From positions 1 through 9,603 of the forward strand of contig JAOZOT010000114.1 of the NCBI GenBank assembly GCA_029933115.1: a DNA stretch of 9,603 bases, in the 5' to 3' direction. The position numbers were made by a program, and so were the translations under genes. Shown piece after piece: positions 1 to 6,218 of this stretch. Source of the stretch: Anaerolineae bacterium (GTDB taxonomy: Bacteria; Chloroflexota; Anaerolineae; E26-bin7). Under the pieces are notes generated by a model. That model worked only from the letters and a program-made list of their open reading frames with translations, did not search any database and had not been told where the DNA came from. Position 1 is the first letter of the stretch. Each line of letters begins with the position of its first letter.

Positions 1-191
1 GCCGCCAGATCGCACACGCACAACTCGGCGTGGGACAACGCCGAGATAATGCGCACCCGGGTTGGGTCGCTGAGGGCTTTGAAGGTTTCGGCCAGCCGGG
101 TGGCGGCCAGGCCATCCACCAGGCGCGCAGACGCCTCCCGCACCCGATCCTCGTCAATGAAAGTTACCTCACAGCGTTCTTCCCTACTCAT
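1..191 (-). CDS. CadC-like ArsR/SmtB-family metal-sensing repressor, 3' part beyond window edge
   Basis: Only the first 63 codons are inside the window; the gene continues past the left edge. The protein begins MSREERCEVTF and shows the winged-helix lead-in ALSDPTRVRIISAL followed by ELCVCDLA. ELCVCDL is the alpha-3 metal-site motif of Cd/Pb/Zn sensors of the CadC group, and its two cysteines fall at residues 58 and 60, the numbering I recall for staphylococcal CadC. Cys7 is also present, in the CE(V/I)xxxDE(D/E)(K/R)V context of CadC. The Cys11 position of CadC is Phe here. Such proteins repress metal-efflux genes and release DNA on binding soft metals. A consensus promoter and a matching operator lie directly upstream, which suggests autoregulation. 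Whatever it controls downstream is outside the window. The family call is firm; the exact metal is inferred. Confidence 0.88.
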   Translation of the reverse strand, partial: MSREERCEVTFIDEDRVREASARLVDGLAATRLAETFKALSDPTRVRIISALSHAELCVCDLA

Positions 192-215
192 CGGCTCGCC
201 CCATCAAACAGACCT

Positions 216-241
216 ATTATATGATTATATGCTCACACATT
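216..241. promoter_or_regulatory. ArsR/SmtB-type operator, copy A (imperfect)
   Basis: The core TGA-N8-TCA (TGA at 222-224, TCA at 233-235) with AT-rich flanks matches the 12-2-12 operator layout of the SmtB/CzrA/CadC group. It lies between the -10 box and the start codon of the CadC-like gene, where a bound repressor would block transcription. The outer arms are only partly symmetric (ATATGA against TCACAC), so it is weaker than the copy at 7371-7396. Confidence 0.6.
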
Positions 242-247
242 GCAGGA

Positions 248-276
248 ATTATATCACATCCTTTGGATTTTGTCAA
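248..276 (-). promoter_or_regulatory. Consensus sigma70-type promoter for CadC-like gene (copy A)
   Basis: On the minus strand, TTGACA (271-276) is followed after exactly 17 nt by TATAAT (248-253). Both hexamers and the spacing are perfect consensus. The operator lies just downstream. The -35 box begins 9 nt after the stop codon of the codirectional XRE-cupin gene, with no terminator between, so read-through from that gene is possible. Confidence 0.85.
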
Positions 277-285
277 TCGCAAGAG

Positions 286-891
286 TCAGGCGTGTAAGTG
301 CTGCTCCACTGACTCCTCCCGTCCTTTCTGCGTTTGCAAGATGAGGAGGATGGTTGAAGGGCTACTGCCGGTGTTCCGCCAACGGTGAGGGAGGTGAGCC
401 TCAAAGATCAGGCTATCGCCCGCATCCAGCAGATACTTGTCGTCCCTGACCTCGTATTCGATCTCCCCCTCAAGACAGAAGACGAACTCGTGTCCCAGAT
501 GGACCATGGGCTCGCCCCCACTGTCAGCCCCTGGTTGCAGGGTCACCAGCAACGGTTCCATGGTCTGGTCACGCAGGCCCGAGCCCAGGTTTTCCATGAT
601 CACACTGTCGCTTCTGGTTCGGGCGCGGCGGTCAGCTTTGACAAAGACTACATCCCGCTGTTCCTCCTCTTCAAAGAAGAAGGTCATGCTCACGCCGAGG
701 GCTGTGGCCAGCCGATGTAAGGTAGCCACGCTGGGAGATGTCTTTCCCCGTTCCACCAGGCTGATGGTGTTCACCGAGAGGCCACACAATCCGGCCAGCG
801 TCCGGAGCGATAGCCCCCTTCGCTTGCGCAGTGCTCTCAACTTGGGTCCAATAGCGGGCGGTGAGCTCTCGTCCATTGTGTCCCTCCCCAT
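286..891 (-). CDS. XRE-family transcriptional regulator with C-terminal cupin domain
   Basis: This is a 201-residue regulator. Residues 15-70 form a HTH_3/XRE domain (KLRALRKRRGLSLRTLAGLCGLS, then NTISLVERGKTSPSVATL, each part typical of the family). Residues 112-190 form a cupin_2 barrel with HLGHEFVFCLEGEIEY, the DAGDSLIF turn and a late His in LPHRW. In this family the cupin senses a small ligand and the HTH binds DNA. I chose the start at 891 because AGGAGG lies 9 nt upstream; a longer start at 909 lacks a good ribosome site and a shorter one at 876 is also possible. The gene is divergent from the liv operon across a 0.4-kb shared intergenic region, so it probably regulates that operon, itself or both. 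The ligand is not deducible from sequence. Confidence 0.88.
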   Translation of the reverse strand: MGRDTMDESSPPAIGPKLRALRKRRGLSLRTLAGLCGLSVNTISLVERGKTSPSVATLHRLATALGVSMTFFFEEEEQRDVVFVKADRRARTRSDSVIMENLGSGLRDQTMEPLLVTLQPGADSGGEPMVHLGHEFVFCLEGEIEYEVRDDKYLLDAGDSLIFEAHLPHRWRNTGSSPSTILLILQTQKGREESVEQHLHA

Positions 892-948
892 AGCTATGCA
901 CCTCCTCATTGCCCTGCACTGTCTCTGCTAGACGGCTTCTATTCCTGT

Positions 949-991
949 CCTGAGCCCTTCGACTCTGCTCAGGATAAACTCCGCCGAAGGG
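949..991. repeat. REP-like palindromic repeat (copy 1)
   Basis: CCTGAGC (949-955) pairs with GCTCAGG (967-973), a perfect 7-bp stem. CCCTTCG (955-961) also has a match in CGAAGGG (985-991). The reverse complement of 955-973 is CCTGAGCAGAGTCGAAGGG, which differs at three positions from CCTGAGCGAAGCCGAAGGG at 5258-5276. Repeats of this type are scattered through many environmental genomes. It lies upstream of the XRE gene, probably in its leader. No T-run follows, so it does not look like an intrinsic terminator. Confidence 0.6.
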
Positions 992-1001
992 ATGATTTCA
1001 C

Positions 1002-1007
1002 ATTATA
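1002..1007 (-). promoter_or_regulatory. Possible -10 box for the XRE-cupin gene
   Basis: On the minus strand this reads TATAAT in an AT-rich stretch 111 nt upstream of the chosen start. The best -35 candidate, TTGAAA at 1028-1033, is spaced 20 nt away, which is too far for a typical promoter. If used, the transcript would carry the palindromic repeat at 949-991 in its leader. Confidence 0.3.
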
Positions 1008-1051
1008 TTAACACAATTAGTGGAAAATTTCAAGCGAAACACACAAAATAC

Positions 1052-1081
1052 TTGACAAAATAACCCATTCCGTGTTATACT
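1052..1081 (+). promoter_or_regulatory. sigma70-type promoter of the liv operon
   Basis: TTGACA (1052-1057) and TATACT (1076-1081) are separated by 18 nt. Transcription would start near 1088 and give a 5' leader of about 230 nt before the binding-protein gene. It is the only convincing forward promoter before that gene. Confidence 0.7.
1060..1078. promoter_or_regulatory. Inverted repeat inside liv promoter, candidate operator
   Basis: ATAACCC (1060-1066) and GTGTTAT (1072-1078) form a 7-bp inverted repeat with one mismatch and a 5-nt centre. It fills the spacer between -35 and -10 and overlaps the -10 box, so a bound protein would block the promoter. The divergent XRE-cupin regulator is the obvious candidate. 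The link is positional only. Confidence 0.35.
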
Positions 1082-1094
1082 CTATCGGTAGTCA

Positions 1095-1258
1095 CGAGGC
1101 CGGTCATGCAGGTAGTTCAAAGTCCGTTGATTGGCGTGGCTTCGATTAAGAATCTATCCGAAAAATCAAGACGGACGACAGTCCGCCACTGGACTGTCAT
1201 CCGGCGGGAGCACCATCACTCTTCGGATAAGCTCTAGGAAAGGGGGTGGTCGGACGAG
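1095..1258 (+). promoter_or_regulatory. Structured 5' leader of the liv operon, class unknown
   Basis: Three stems are visible. CGAGGCC (1095-1101) pairs with GGCTTCG (1138-1144) with one G-U. TATCCGAA (1155-1162) pairs perfectly with TTCGGATA (1222-1229). Nested inside that, 1172-1184 pairs with 1191-1203, 12 of 13 positions, around the loop GCCACT. CGGAC (1172-1176) could instead pair with GTCCG (1181-1185). CGGACGA recurs at 1251-1257 and could compete for the same partners, and GTCCG recurs at 1122-1126. No U-run follows. The layout suggests a cis-regulatory RNA, but I do not recognise a known riboswitch or T-box core. Confidence 0.5.
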
Positions 1259-1317
1259 TAAAATCCCGTTTAATTCTTGTGCCTGTTGTAATGCTCTATT
1301 ATCAGTAGGAGGAAAAG

Positions 1318-2517
1318 ATGTTTAAGCCAAGCAAATGGGCTGTGGTGCTGGTCGCCCTGGTCACTGTGGCGATGCTGTTACCAGCCTGCGGCCCAAAAGC
1401 TCCAAAGGTGGAGGACGAGTGGGGAGTAGTGGTCATCAAGCCGGGCGAGAAGGTGCGACTCGGCGCGGCTATGGCCCTCTCAGGAGACCTGGCTGTCCTG
1501 GGTGAGGACATCAAATACGGGATAGACTTGATCCTGGAAGACATTCCCGACATCAAAGGCTTCCCGGTAGAGATTGTCTATGAGGACGACATGTGCACCG
1601 GCGAGGGCGGCACGGCTGTAGGCAACAAGTTCGCCGCGGACCCCACCATCCTGGCCGTAGTGGGCCACATGTGAACTATGCCCAGTGTCCCGTGTAAGGA
1701 CATATACTTGAAAGCAGGCATCCCTATGGTTTCGCCTTCTGCTACAGCGGCCCAGCTCACCGACGATTGCGGCCCAATCTTCAACCGGGTGGCCTTCAAC
1801 GACAACAAGCAGGGCGAAGAAGCAGTCAATTACATCTACGACGTAATGGGCATCAGGAAGATTGCCGTCATGCACGACACCACCACCTACGGCAAGGCCC
1901 TGGCCGATTACGTCAATGAGCACTGGCCAGAGAAGGGGGGCACAGTCACCGGCTATGAGGGAATTACCCCAGGCGACACTGATTTTCGGGCGGTGCTCAC
2001 CAAGATCGCCGCCGGCGAGCCAGAGTTGATCTACTTCGGCGGCTTCTTCACCGAGGCAGCCTACATTGCCCAGCAGAAGAATGAGGTGGGCCTGAAAGAC
2101 ACCATCCTTTTCAGCGACGACGGTACCATGTCAGACTCCTTCATCGAAGCCGCCGGTGAGGCCGCGGAAGGCACCTACGCTACTTCAATCGCCACTGAAG
2201 AAACCGAGAAGCTGAAAGAGTTCAAGGTACGCTTTAAGGAGAAGTACGGCGTAGAGGTTGGCGAGCTGGGGCCCTTCGCCCCTAACGGCTATGATGCAGC
2301 AGCCGTCATCCTCCACGCCCTTGACAAGGTCGCGATAAAGGGCGACGATGGTAACCTGTACGTAGGTCGCAAGGCCCTGGCCGACGCCATACGCCAGACC
2401 AAAGACCTGGAACTCTTGACCGGCAGCATCACCTGCGATGAATGTGGAGACTGCGCCGCAGCGCAACCTCAGTTCAACGTGGTCAAAGACGGGAAATGGG
2501 TTGCCATTGAGCACTAG
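1318..2517 (+). CDS. livJ: Liv-type ABC transporter substrate-binding lipoprotein, interrupted by one in-frame TGA
   Basis: Read through codon 119 this is a 399-residue periplasmic-binding-protein-fold protein of the LivJ/LivK (Peripla_BP_6) family, normal in length. AGGAGG lies 5 nt before the ATG. The N-terminus is a lipoprotein signal with lipobox LPAC (Cys24). Family signatures run through both halves: RLGAAMALSGDLAVLG (47-62), DDMC (90-93), AVVGHM (113-118), AGIPMVSPSAT (133-143), RKIAVMHDTTTYGK, and TCDECGDC (372-379) near the end. Codon 119 is TGA (1672-1674), and the same frame continues with no further stop until 2517. At this spot E. coli LivJ has GHLC, whose Cys forms a disulfide with the Cys of DDAC; here the partner Cys93 is kept. 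A restart at ATG 1678 has no good ribosome site and would lose the signal peptide. It may be a pseudogene, a selenocysteine codon or a sequence error. The substrate is probably branched-chain amino acids or a related compound. Confidence 0.85.
1672..1702 (+). other. In-frame TGA with a short downstream hairpin, candidate recoding site
   Basis: The TGA is followed after 11 nt by TGTCC (1686-1690), loop CGTGTAA (1691-1697) and GGACA (1698-1702): a 17-nt minihairpin with a 5-bp stem. The E. coli fdhF SECIS upper hairpin is also 17 nt and 11 nt downstream of its UGA, and bacterial models want a G among the first two loop bases, which is true here. The bulged U of fdhF is absent and a 5-bp stem arises easily by chance, so this is only a candidate. 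Confidence 0.3.
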
Positions 2518-2546
2518 CCGCCGTCGAAAAGTAAAGCTTAGAAGAC

Positions 2547-2582
2547 AGGCGATGAGGCAGGTTGGCGCTTGCCTCATCGCCT
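2547..2582 (+). other. Perfect 13-bp hairpin between livJ and livH
   Basis: AGGCGATGAGGCA (2547-2559) pairs with 2570-2582 without mismatch around a 10-nt loop. It follows the binding-protein stop by 29 nt. No T-run follows, so full termination is unlikely. In binding-protein operons such intercistronic hairpins often stabilise the upstream message and lower permease expression; that role is inferred. Confidence 0.6.
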
Positions 2583-2676
2583 CCTGCTGTATGAGAACAG
2601 CAAGTCACAGGTAGGAACGCGCCGATTCGCGCATCTCCAACTGTGACCTAAGTGCCTCAATGGGGTAACATCATCT

Positions 2677-3756
2677 ATGGAGAAGACAGCCCGTCGCTTT
2701 AGTATGCCCGCTATCAATGCCAGGCAATTCGGTTTATGGACTTTCGCCACTGTAGCCGCGCTGTTTCTGTTGTGGCGGGCCTGGATAGTCCTGTTTGTGG
2801 AGCAGACTTATGACCTGGAGGCCTGGATCACGCTGCTGGTGGCGGGGGTGGTGCTGGGGGCCATCTATGCCCTGATTGCCCTCGGCTACACTCTGGTCTA
2901 TGGGATCCTATTCATGATTAACTTCGCCCACGGCGAGGTGATGATGCTGGGGGGATTTCTTGGCTTCTTCACTCTGGATTTTCTGAACTCTGCGGGCTTT
3001 ACGGATAATCACCCCATAGCGACCATTATCCTGGTCTTTGTAGTGGGCATGATCACCTCCATGATTGCGGGAGTGGTGTTGGAACGCTTGGCCTATCGCC
3101 CGCTGCGCAACGCGCCTCGCCTGGTACCACTTATAAGTGCTATCGGTGCTTCCATATTTCTACAGAACGCTGCTCTACGGATTTTTGGTTCCAAGATCAG
3201 GAACTACCAGAATCCCTCGATTTTGCCACGGGGTCAGGGCTGGGTAGTAGGCCAAGGAATCATCGGAGATGGAGTTTTGATCACCTACACAGGCGTCCTT
3301 ACCCTGGGGCTTTCCATTCTATTGATGGTAGGGCTCCTACTTCTGATACAACGCACCAAAGTGGGCAAAGCGATGCGGGCAGTAGCCGAGGATAAAGAGA
3401 CGGCCTCTCTCATGGGCATCAACGTGGATTGGGTCATTGCCTTCACTTTTGCCCTGGCCGGTTTTCTGGCCGGGGGAGGTGGGGTGATGTGGGGCTTTCA
3501 CAATGGCCAGATAAAGCACACAGTGGGCTTTATGCCCGGCCTCAAAGCCTTCACCGCTGCCGTCCTGGGAGGCATCGGGAACGTCCCCGGCGCCATGTTA
3601 GGAGGCTTCTTCTTAGGCATAGCCGAGTCTATGGGCCCGGCTATTCTAGGACTTGATTTCCAGCTTAAGGACGCTATCGCTTTCAGTCTCCTGGTATTGT
3701 TGCTGATCTTCCGTCCCCAGGGGATACTGGGAGAGGTGTTAGGTAGACAAGGGTAA
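2677..3756 (+). CDS. livH: Liv-type ABC transporter permease (LivH)
   Basis: This 359-residue integral membrane protein is one of two permease domains of the importer. The LivH hallmark GYTLVYGILFMINFAHGE lies at residues 70-87, and the cytoplasmic loop that contacts the ATPase (AVAEDKETASLMGINV) at 235-250. Hydrophobic segments recur along the whole length, with GGIGNVPGAMLGGFFLG (298-314) and a RPQGILGE end typical of the family. The first about 45 residues form an extra N-terminal hydrophobic extension. The ribosome site is weak (GGGG about 11 nt before ATG), and no better in-frame start exists upstream. The stop lies 4 nt before the next start, so the two are translationally coupled. Confidence 0.93.
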   Translation: MEKTARRFSMPAINARQFGLWTFATVAALFLLWRAWIVLFVEQTYDLEAWITLLVAGVVLGAIYALIALGYTLVYGILFMINFAHGEVMMLGGFLGFFTLDFLNSAGFTDNHPIATIILVFVVGMITSMIAGVVLERLAYRPLRNAPRLVPLISAIGASIFLQNAALRIFGSKIRNYQNPSILPRGQGWVVGQGIIGDGVLITYTGVLTLGLSILLMVGLLLLIQRTKVGKAMRAVAEDKETASLMGINVDWVIAFTFALAGFLAGGGGVMWGFHNGQIKHTVGFMPGLKAFTAAVLGGIGNVPGAMLGGFFLGIAESMGPAILGLDFQLKDAIAFSLLVLLLIFRPQGILGEVLGRQG

Positions 3757-3760
3757 GCCG

Positions 3761-6163
3761 ATGGCTCTTAAAACGGGCATCAAAGCCGGGTTTATCACCC
3801 TGGTGGTATCTGTATTCTTCGTACTCATAGGGCTAGGTACTGTGACCGGAGGGGTATGGCTCCTCTGGCTTCTGGCCCTGGCCGGGGGAGCTTTGGGAGC
3901 ACGGAACCTGGCCTCCTCGTCGAGTAGGACGAGTTGGCAACTTGTCCTGGCCGGTGCAGGGACGGGAGCCGTTGATGGCCTGCTCTTGGCCGCCTTCACC
4001 TGGCTGATGGGCACTCTCATCCGGCGCGGCGCCGATGTCCGCCACATTCTCTTCAATATGACCGAAGAGGCGGTATCCTCGCTCTGTTTTGGCCAGGACA
4101 TAACCGTAGGCTCTCTTCTTCTCCTGGGCTCCTGTCTGCTGTGCGGAATTCTGGGCGCGGTGTTCTATCAAGGTGCTATCCTCTTGCAACAGCGAGGCAT
4201 CGGGGCCCAGATTCGTATCCCCGTATTGGTAAGACAGGTTGGCAACTTGTCTCAGGAATGGGAACGCCATGGGATCCCGCGCTGGCTGCTGCCCGGCCTG
4301 GGGCTGGGAGCTCTGCTGGTCGTGCCTCCTTTCCTGGGCACCTATTGGAATCAGGTCCTGGGCTCTGTAGGTATATACGTACTGATGGGCCTGGGGCTGA
4401 ACGTGGTGGTCGGCTTCGCCGGGTTGCTGGACATAGGGTACGTGGCCTTCTTCGCCATCGGTGCTTATACCCTGGGTATGCTGAACTCACCGCACTTTGA
4501 CATCTATCTGGGCTTCTGGTTGGTGGTTCCCATCGCTATCGGGTTCGCTGCTTTTGCAGGCATACTCCTGGGCATTCCCGTCCTGCGTATGCGAGGCGAC
4601 TATCTGGCTATTGTCACCCTGGGTTTCGGCGAGATCATCCGCCTGCTTTCCCTCACCCTGGTAGATTTTACCCATGGGCCCCAGGGTGTGCTCAAGATCC
4701 AGCCACCCAGCTTATGGGGCTTCAAGTTCGATTCGCCTCTACTGTTTCTATATCTGATCATCATCAGTTGCTTTCTAGCCGCGTTTGTCACCCGACGTCT
4801 GCACGACTCCCCCATCGGGCGAGCATGGATAGCCATCAGAGAAGACGAAGATGTGGCCAGAGCTATGGGCATCAACACCACGCGCTACAAGCTCATGGCC
4901 TTTGCTAGCGGGGCTGCTTTCGCCGGGCTAGGCGGGGCGATATTTGCCTCCCGTCAGACGGCCATCTTCCCTCTGGATTTCACCCTCTTTGTCTCCATCA
5001 ACGTCCTGTGCATTATCATCCTGGGTGGGATGGGCAGCATCCCGGGGGTGATAGTTGGTTCGCTGTTCCTCATAGGCCTCCCTGAAGTGCTGCGAGGAGT
5101 ACAAGAGTATCGGCTTTTGGCCTACGGTGCTCTATTGGTGATTATGATGATCGTGAGACCCGAGGGTCTGTGGCCGGCCGCGCGTCGCAGGATGGAGCTA
5201 CACGAGCCGGAGACAGAAGGGTCAGAAGCGGAGGACGCCGCCGTAGGACAAGCCCGCCCTGAGCGAAGCCGAAGGGTCGGCTACTTGCCATCAAGCTCAA
5301 GTCGTTCGCCGAGCCCCGCACCCCGCCGTGAGCAAGCCGAACGGCAGCGGACAACTAGGCCCAGGACCCTCCGCCATTCAAGAGTACTCCTGGAAGCCAG
5401 GGGAGTCACTAAGATTTTCGGCGGCCTGACCGCAGTGGATAACTTTGACATAGAGGTACACCAGGGAGCTATCGAGAGCATCATCGGCCCCAACGGAGCA
5501 GGCAAGACCACATTCTTCAACATAATCACCGGCTTTTACGCAGCCGATAAAGGCACTATCATCTTTGATGGTAAACCCATCTTGGGCCTGTCCACCGACC
5601 GCATCACCGTGTCCGGCATCGCCCGCACCTTCCAAAACATCCGCCTTTTCCCCAACATGACCGCCCTGGAGAACATCATGGTAGGAAGGCATGGCCTCCT
5701 GAAGATAAACCTCCCGGGGATCATCCTCGGCAGTCGCGGGGCCAGAGCCGAAGAAAGCAGGGCCCTGGATGAAGGGCACAGGCTCTTGAATTTCGTGGGA
5801 CTGGCAGGTAAAGGGGATACCCTGGCCAGAAACCTGTCCTATGGGGATCAGAGACGGTTGGAGATAGCTCGCGCCCTGGCCACAGAACCCAAAATGCTCC
5901 TCCTGGATGAGCCTACGGCGGGTATGAACCCTCAAGAGACAGCCGAAATGATGGAGTTCATCTCCAACCTCAGAACCCAGATGAACCTGACCATCCTGCT
6001 GATAGAGCACGATATGCGGGTGGTGATGGGCATTTCTGACCGGGTGACAGTGATGGACTACGGGGCCAAGATAGCGGAAGGTACTCCGGCGGAGATTCAA
6101 AGCAACCCCAGGGTCATAGAGGCTTACCTGGGTCGAGGGGCCACGACCTGGAAAAGTGGATAA
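3761..6163 (+). CDS. LivM permease fused to LivG ATPase
   Basis: This is one 800-residue open frame. Residues 1-190 are an N-terminal extension with several hydrophobic segments. Residues about 200-476 are a LivM permease core (GDYLAIVTLGFGEIIRLL at 279-296; ATPase-contact loop REDEDVARAMGIN at 360-372). Residues 478-541 are an Arg/Ser/Glu-rich linker. Residues 542-800 are a complete LivG ATPase: Walker A GPNGAGKT (576-583), signature LSYGD (692-696), Walker B LLLDEP (713-718) and H-loop His750. A stand-alone LivG usually opens MLLEVRGVT; here the same place reads VLLEARGVT with GTA, and no ATG, GTG or TTG start lies close by in frame, so the fusion is probably translated as one chain. LivM-LivG fusions are known in the family. 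The linker contains a copy of the palindromic repeat, which hints at how two genes became one. AAGGG 7 nt upstream serves as ribosome site. Confidence 0.92.
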   Translation: MALKTGIKAGFITLVVSVFFVLIGLGTVTGGVWLLWLLALAGGALGARNLASSSSRTSWQLVLAGAGTGAVDGLLLAAFTWLMGTLIRRGADVRHILFNMTEEAVSSLCFGQDITVGSLLLLGSCLLCGILGAVFYQGAILLQQRGIGAQIRIPVLVRQVGNLSQEWERHGIPRWLLPGLGLGALLVVPPFLGTYWNQVLGSVGIYVLMGLGLNVVVGFAGLLDIGYVAFFAIGAYTLGMLNSPHFDIYLGFWLVVPIAIGFAAFAGILLGIPVLRMRGDYLAIVTLGFGEIIRLLSLTLVDFTHGPQGVLKIQPPSLWGFKFDSPLLFLYLIIISCFLAAFVTRRLHDSPIGRAWIAIREDEDVARAMGINTTRYKLMAFASGAAFAGLGGAIFASRQTAIFPLDFTLFVSINVLCIIILGGMGSIPGVIVGSLFLIGLPEVLRGVQEYRLLAYGALLVIMMIVRPEGLWPAARRRMELHEPETEGSEAEDAAVGQARPERSRRVGYLPSSSSRSPSPAPRREQAERQRTTRPRTLRHSRVLLEARGVTKIFGGLTAVDNFDIEVHQGAIESIIGPNGAGKTTFFNIITGFYAADKGTIIFDGKPILGLSTDRITVSGIARTFQNIRLFPNMTALENIMVGRHGLLKINLPGIILGSRGARAEESRALDEGHRLLNFVGLAGKGDTLARNLSYGDQRRLEIARALATEPKMLLLDEPTAGMNPQETAEMMEFISNLRTQMNLTILLIEHDMRVVMGISDRVTVMDYGAKIAEGTPAEIQSNPRVIEAYLGRGATTWKSG
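5257..5282 (+). repeat. REP-like palindromic repeat (copy 2) inside the LivM-LivG linker
   Basis: CCTGAGCGAAGCCGAAGGG at 5258-5276 is the same element as the copy at 955-973, in opposite orientation and with three differences. AGCCGA (5267-5272) and TCGGCT (5277-5282) form a 6-bp hairpin over AGGG. It is translated in frame as RPERSRRV (residues 499-506). A degenerate relative may lie near 5325-5350. Confidence 0.6.
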
Positions 6164-6218
6164 CTCAACTCGCCATTGCCCCTGCTATGTAAAGACATTT
6201 GTAATTTCAGGGAGACAA

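Larger units (their letters stand above)
37..276 (-). repeat. Direct repeat copy A: promoter, operator and 5' end of the CadC-like gene
   Basis: Bases 37-202 are identical to 7191-7356 (166 bp, offset 7154). From 203 to 276 the two copies can still be aligned to 7357-7432, but with many substitutions and about 2 nt of gaps. Both copies keep the promoter hexamers and the operator core. To the left of base 37 the similarity stops abruptly. Both copies have the same orientation. Confidence 0.93.

Noticed and set aside
1230..1275. T-box antiterminator core (GGGGGTGGTCGGACG resembles AGGGTGGNACCGCG)
   Set aside because: Only the GGGTGGT part fits; the ACCGCG half is not present, and no terminator or specifier loop is evident.
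1095..1290. ykkC-type (ppGpp, PRPP or guanidine) riboswitch, suggested by CTAGG followed by GGTCGGACGAG
   Set aside because: The downstream conserved block with CACGG or CACCGG and GGGATA-type sequence is missing, so the resemblance is too weak.
1678..2517. Independent second gene starting at ATG 1678
   Set aside because: It is in the same frame as the upstream piece, has no good ribosome site, and lacks the signal peptide and half of the first lobe. It is the remainder of the same binding-protein gene.
2547..2582. Intrinsic terminator after livJ
   Set aside because: The stem is strong but no T-run follows, and livH is clearly part of the same operon.
5378..6100. Long reverse open frame opposite the LivG domain
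   Set aside because: It is a shadow of the ATPase, which has all expected motifs in the forward frame.
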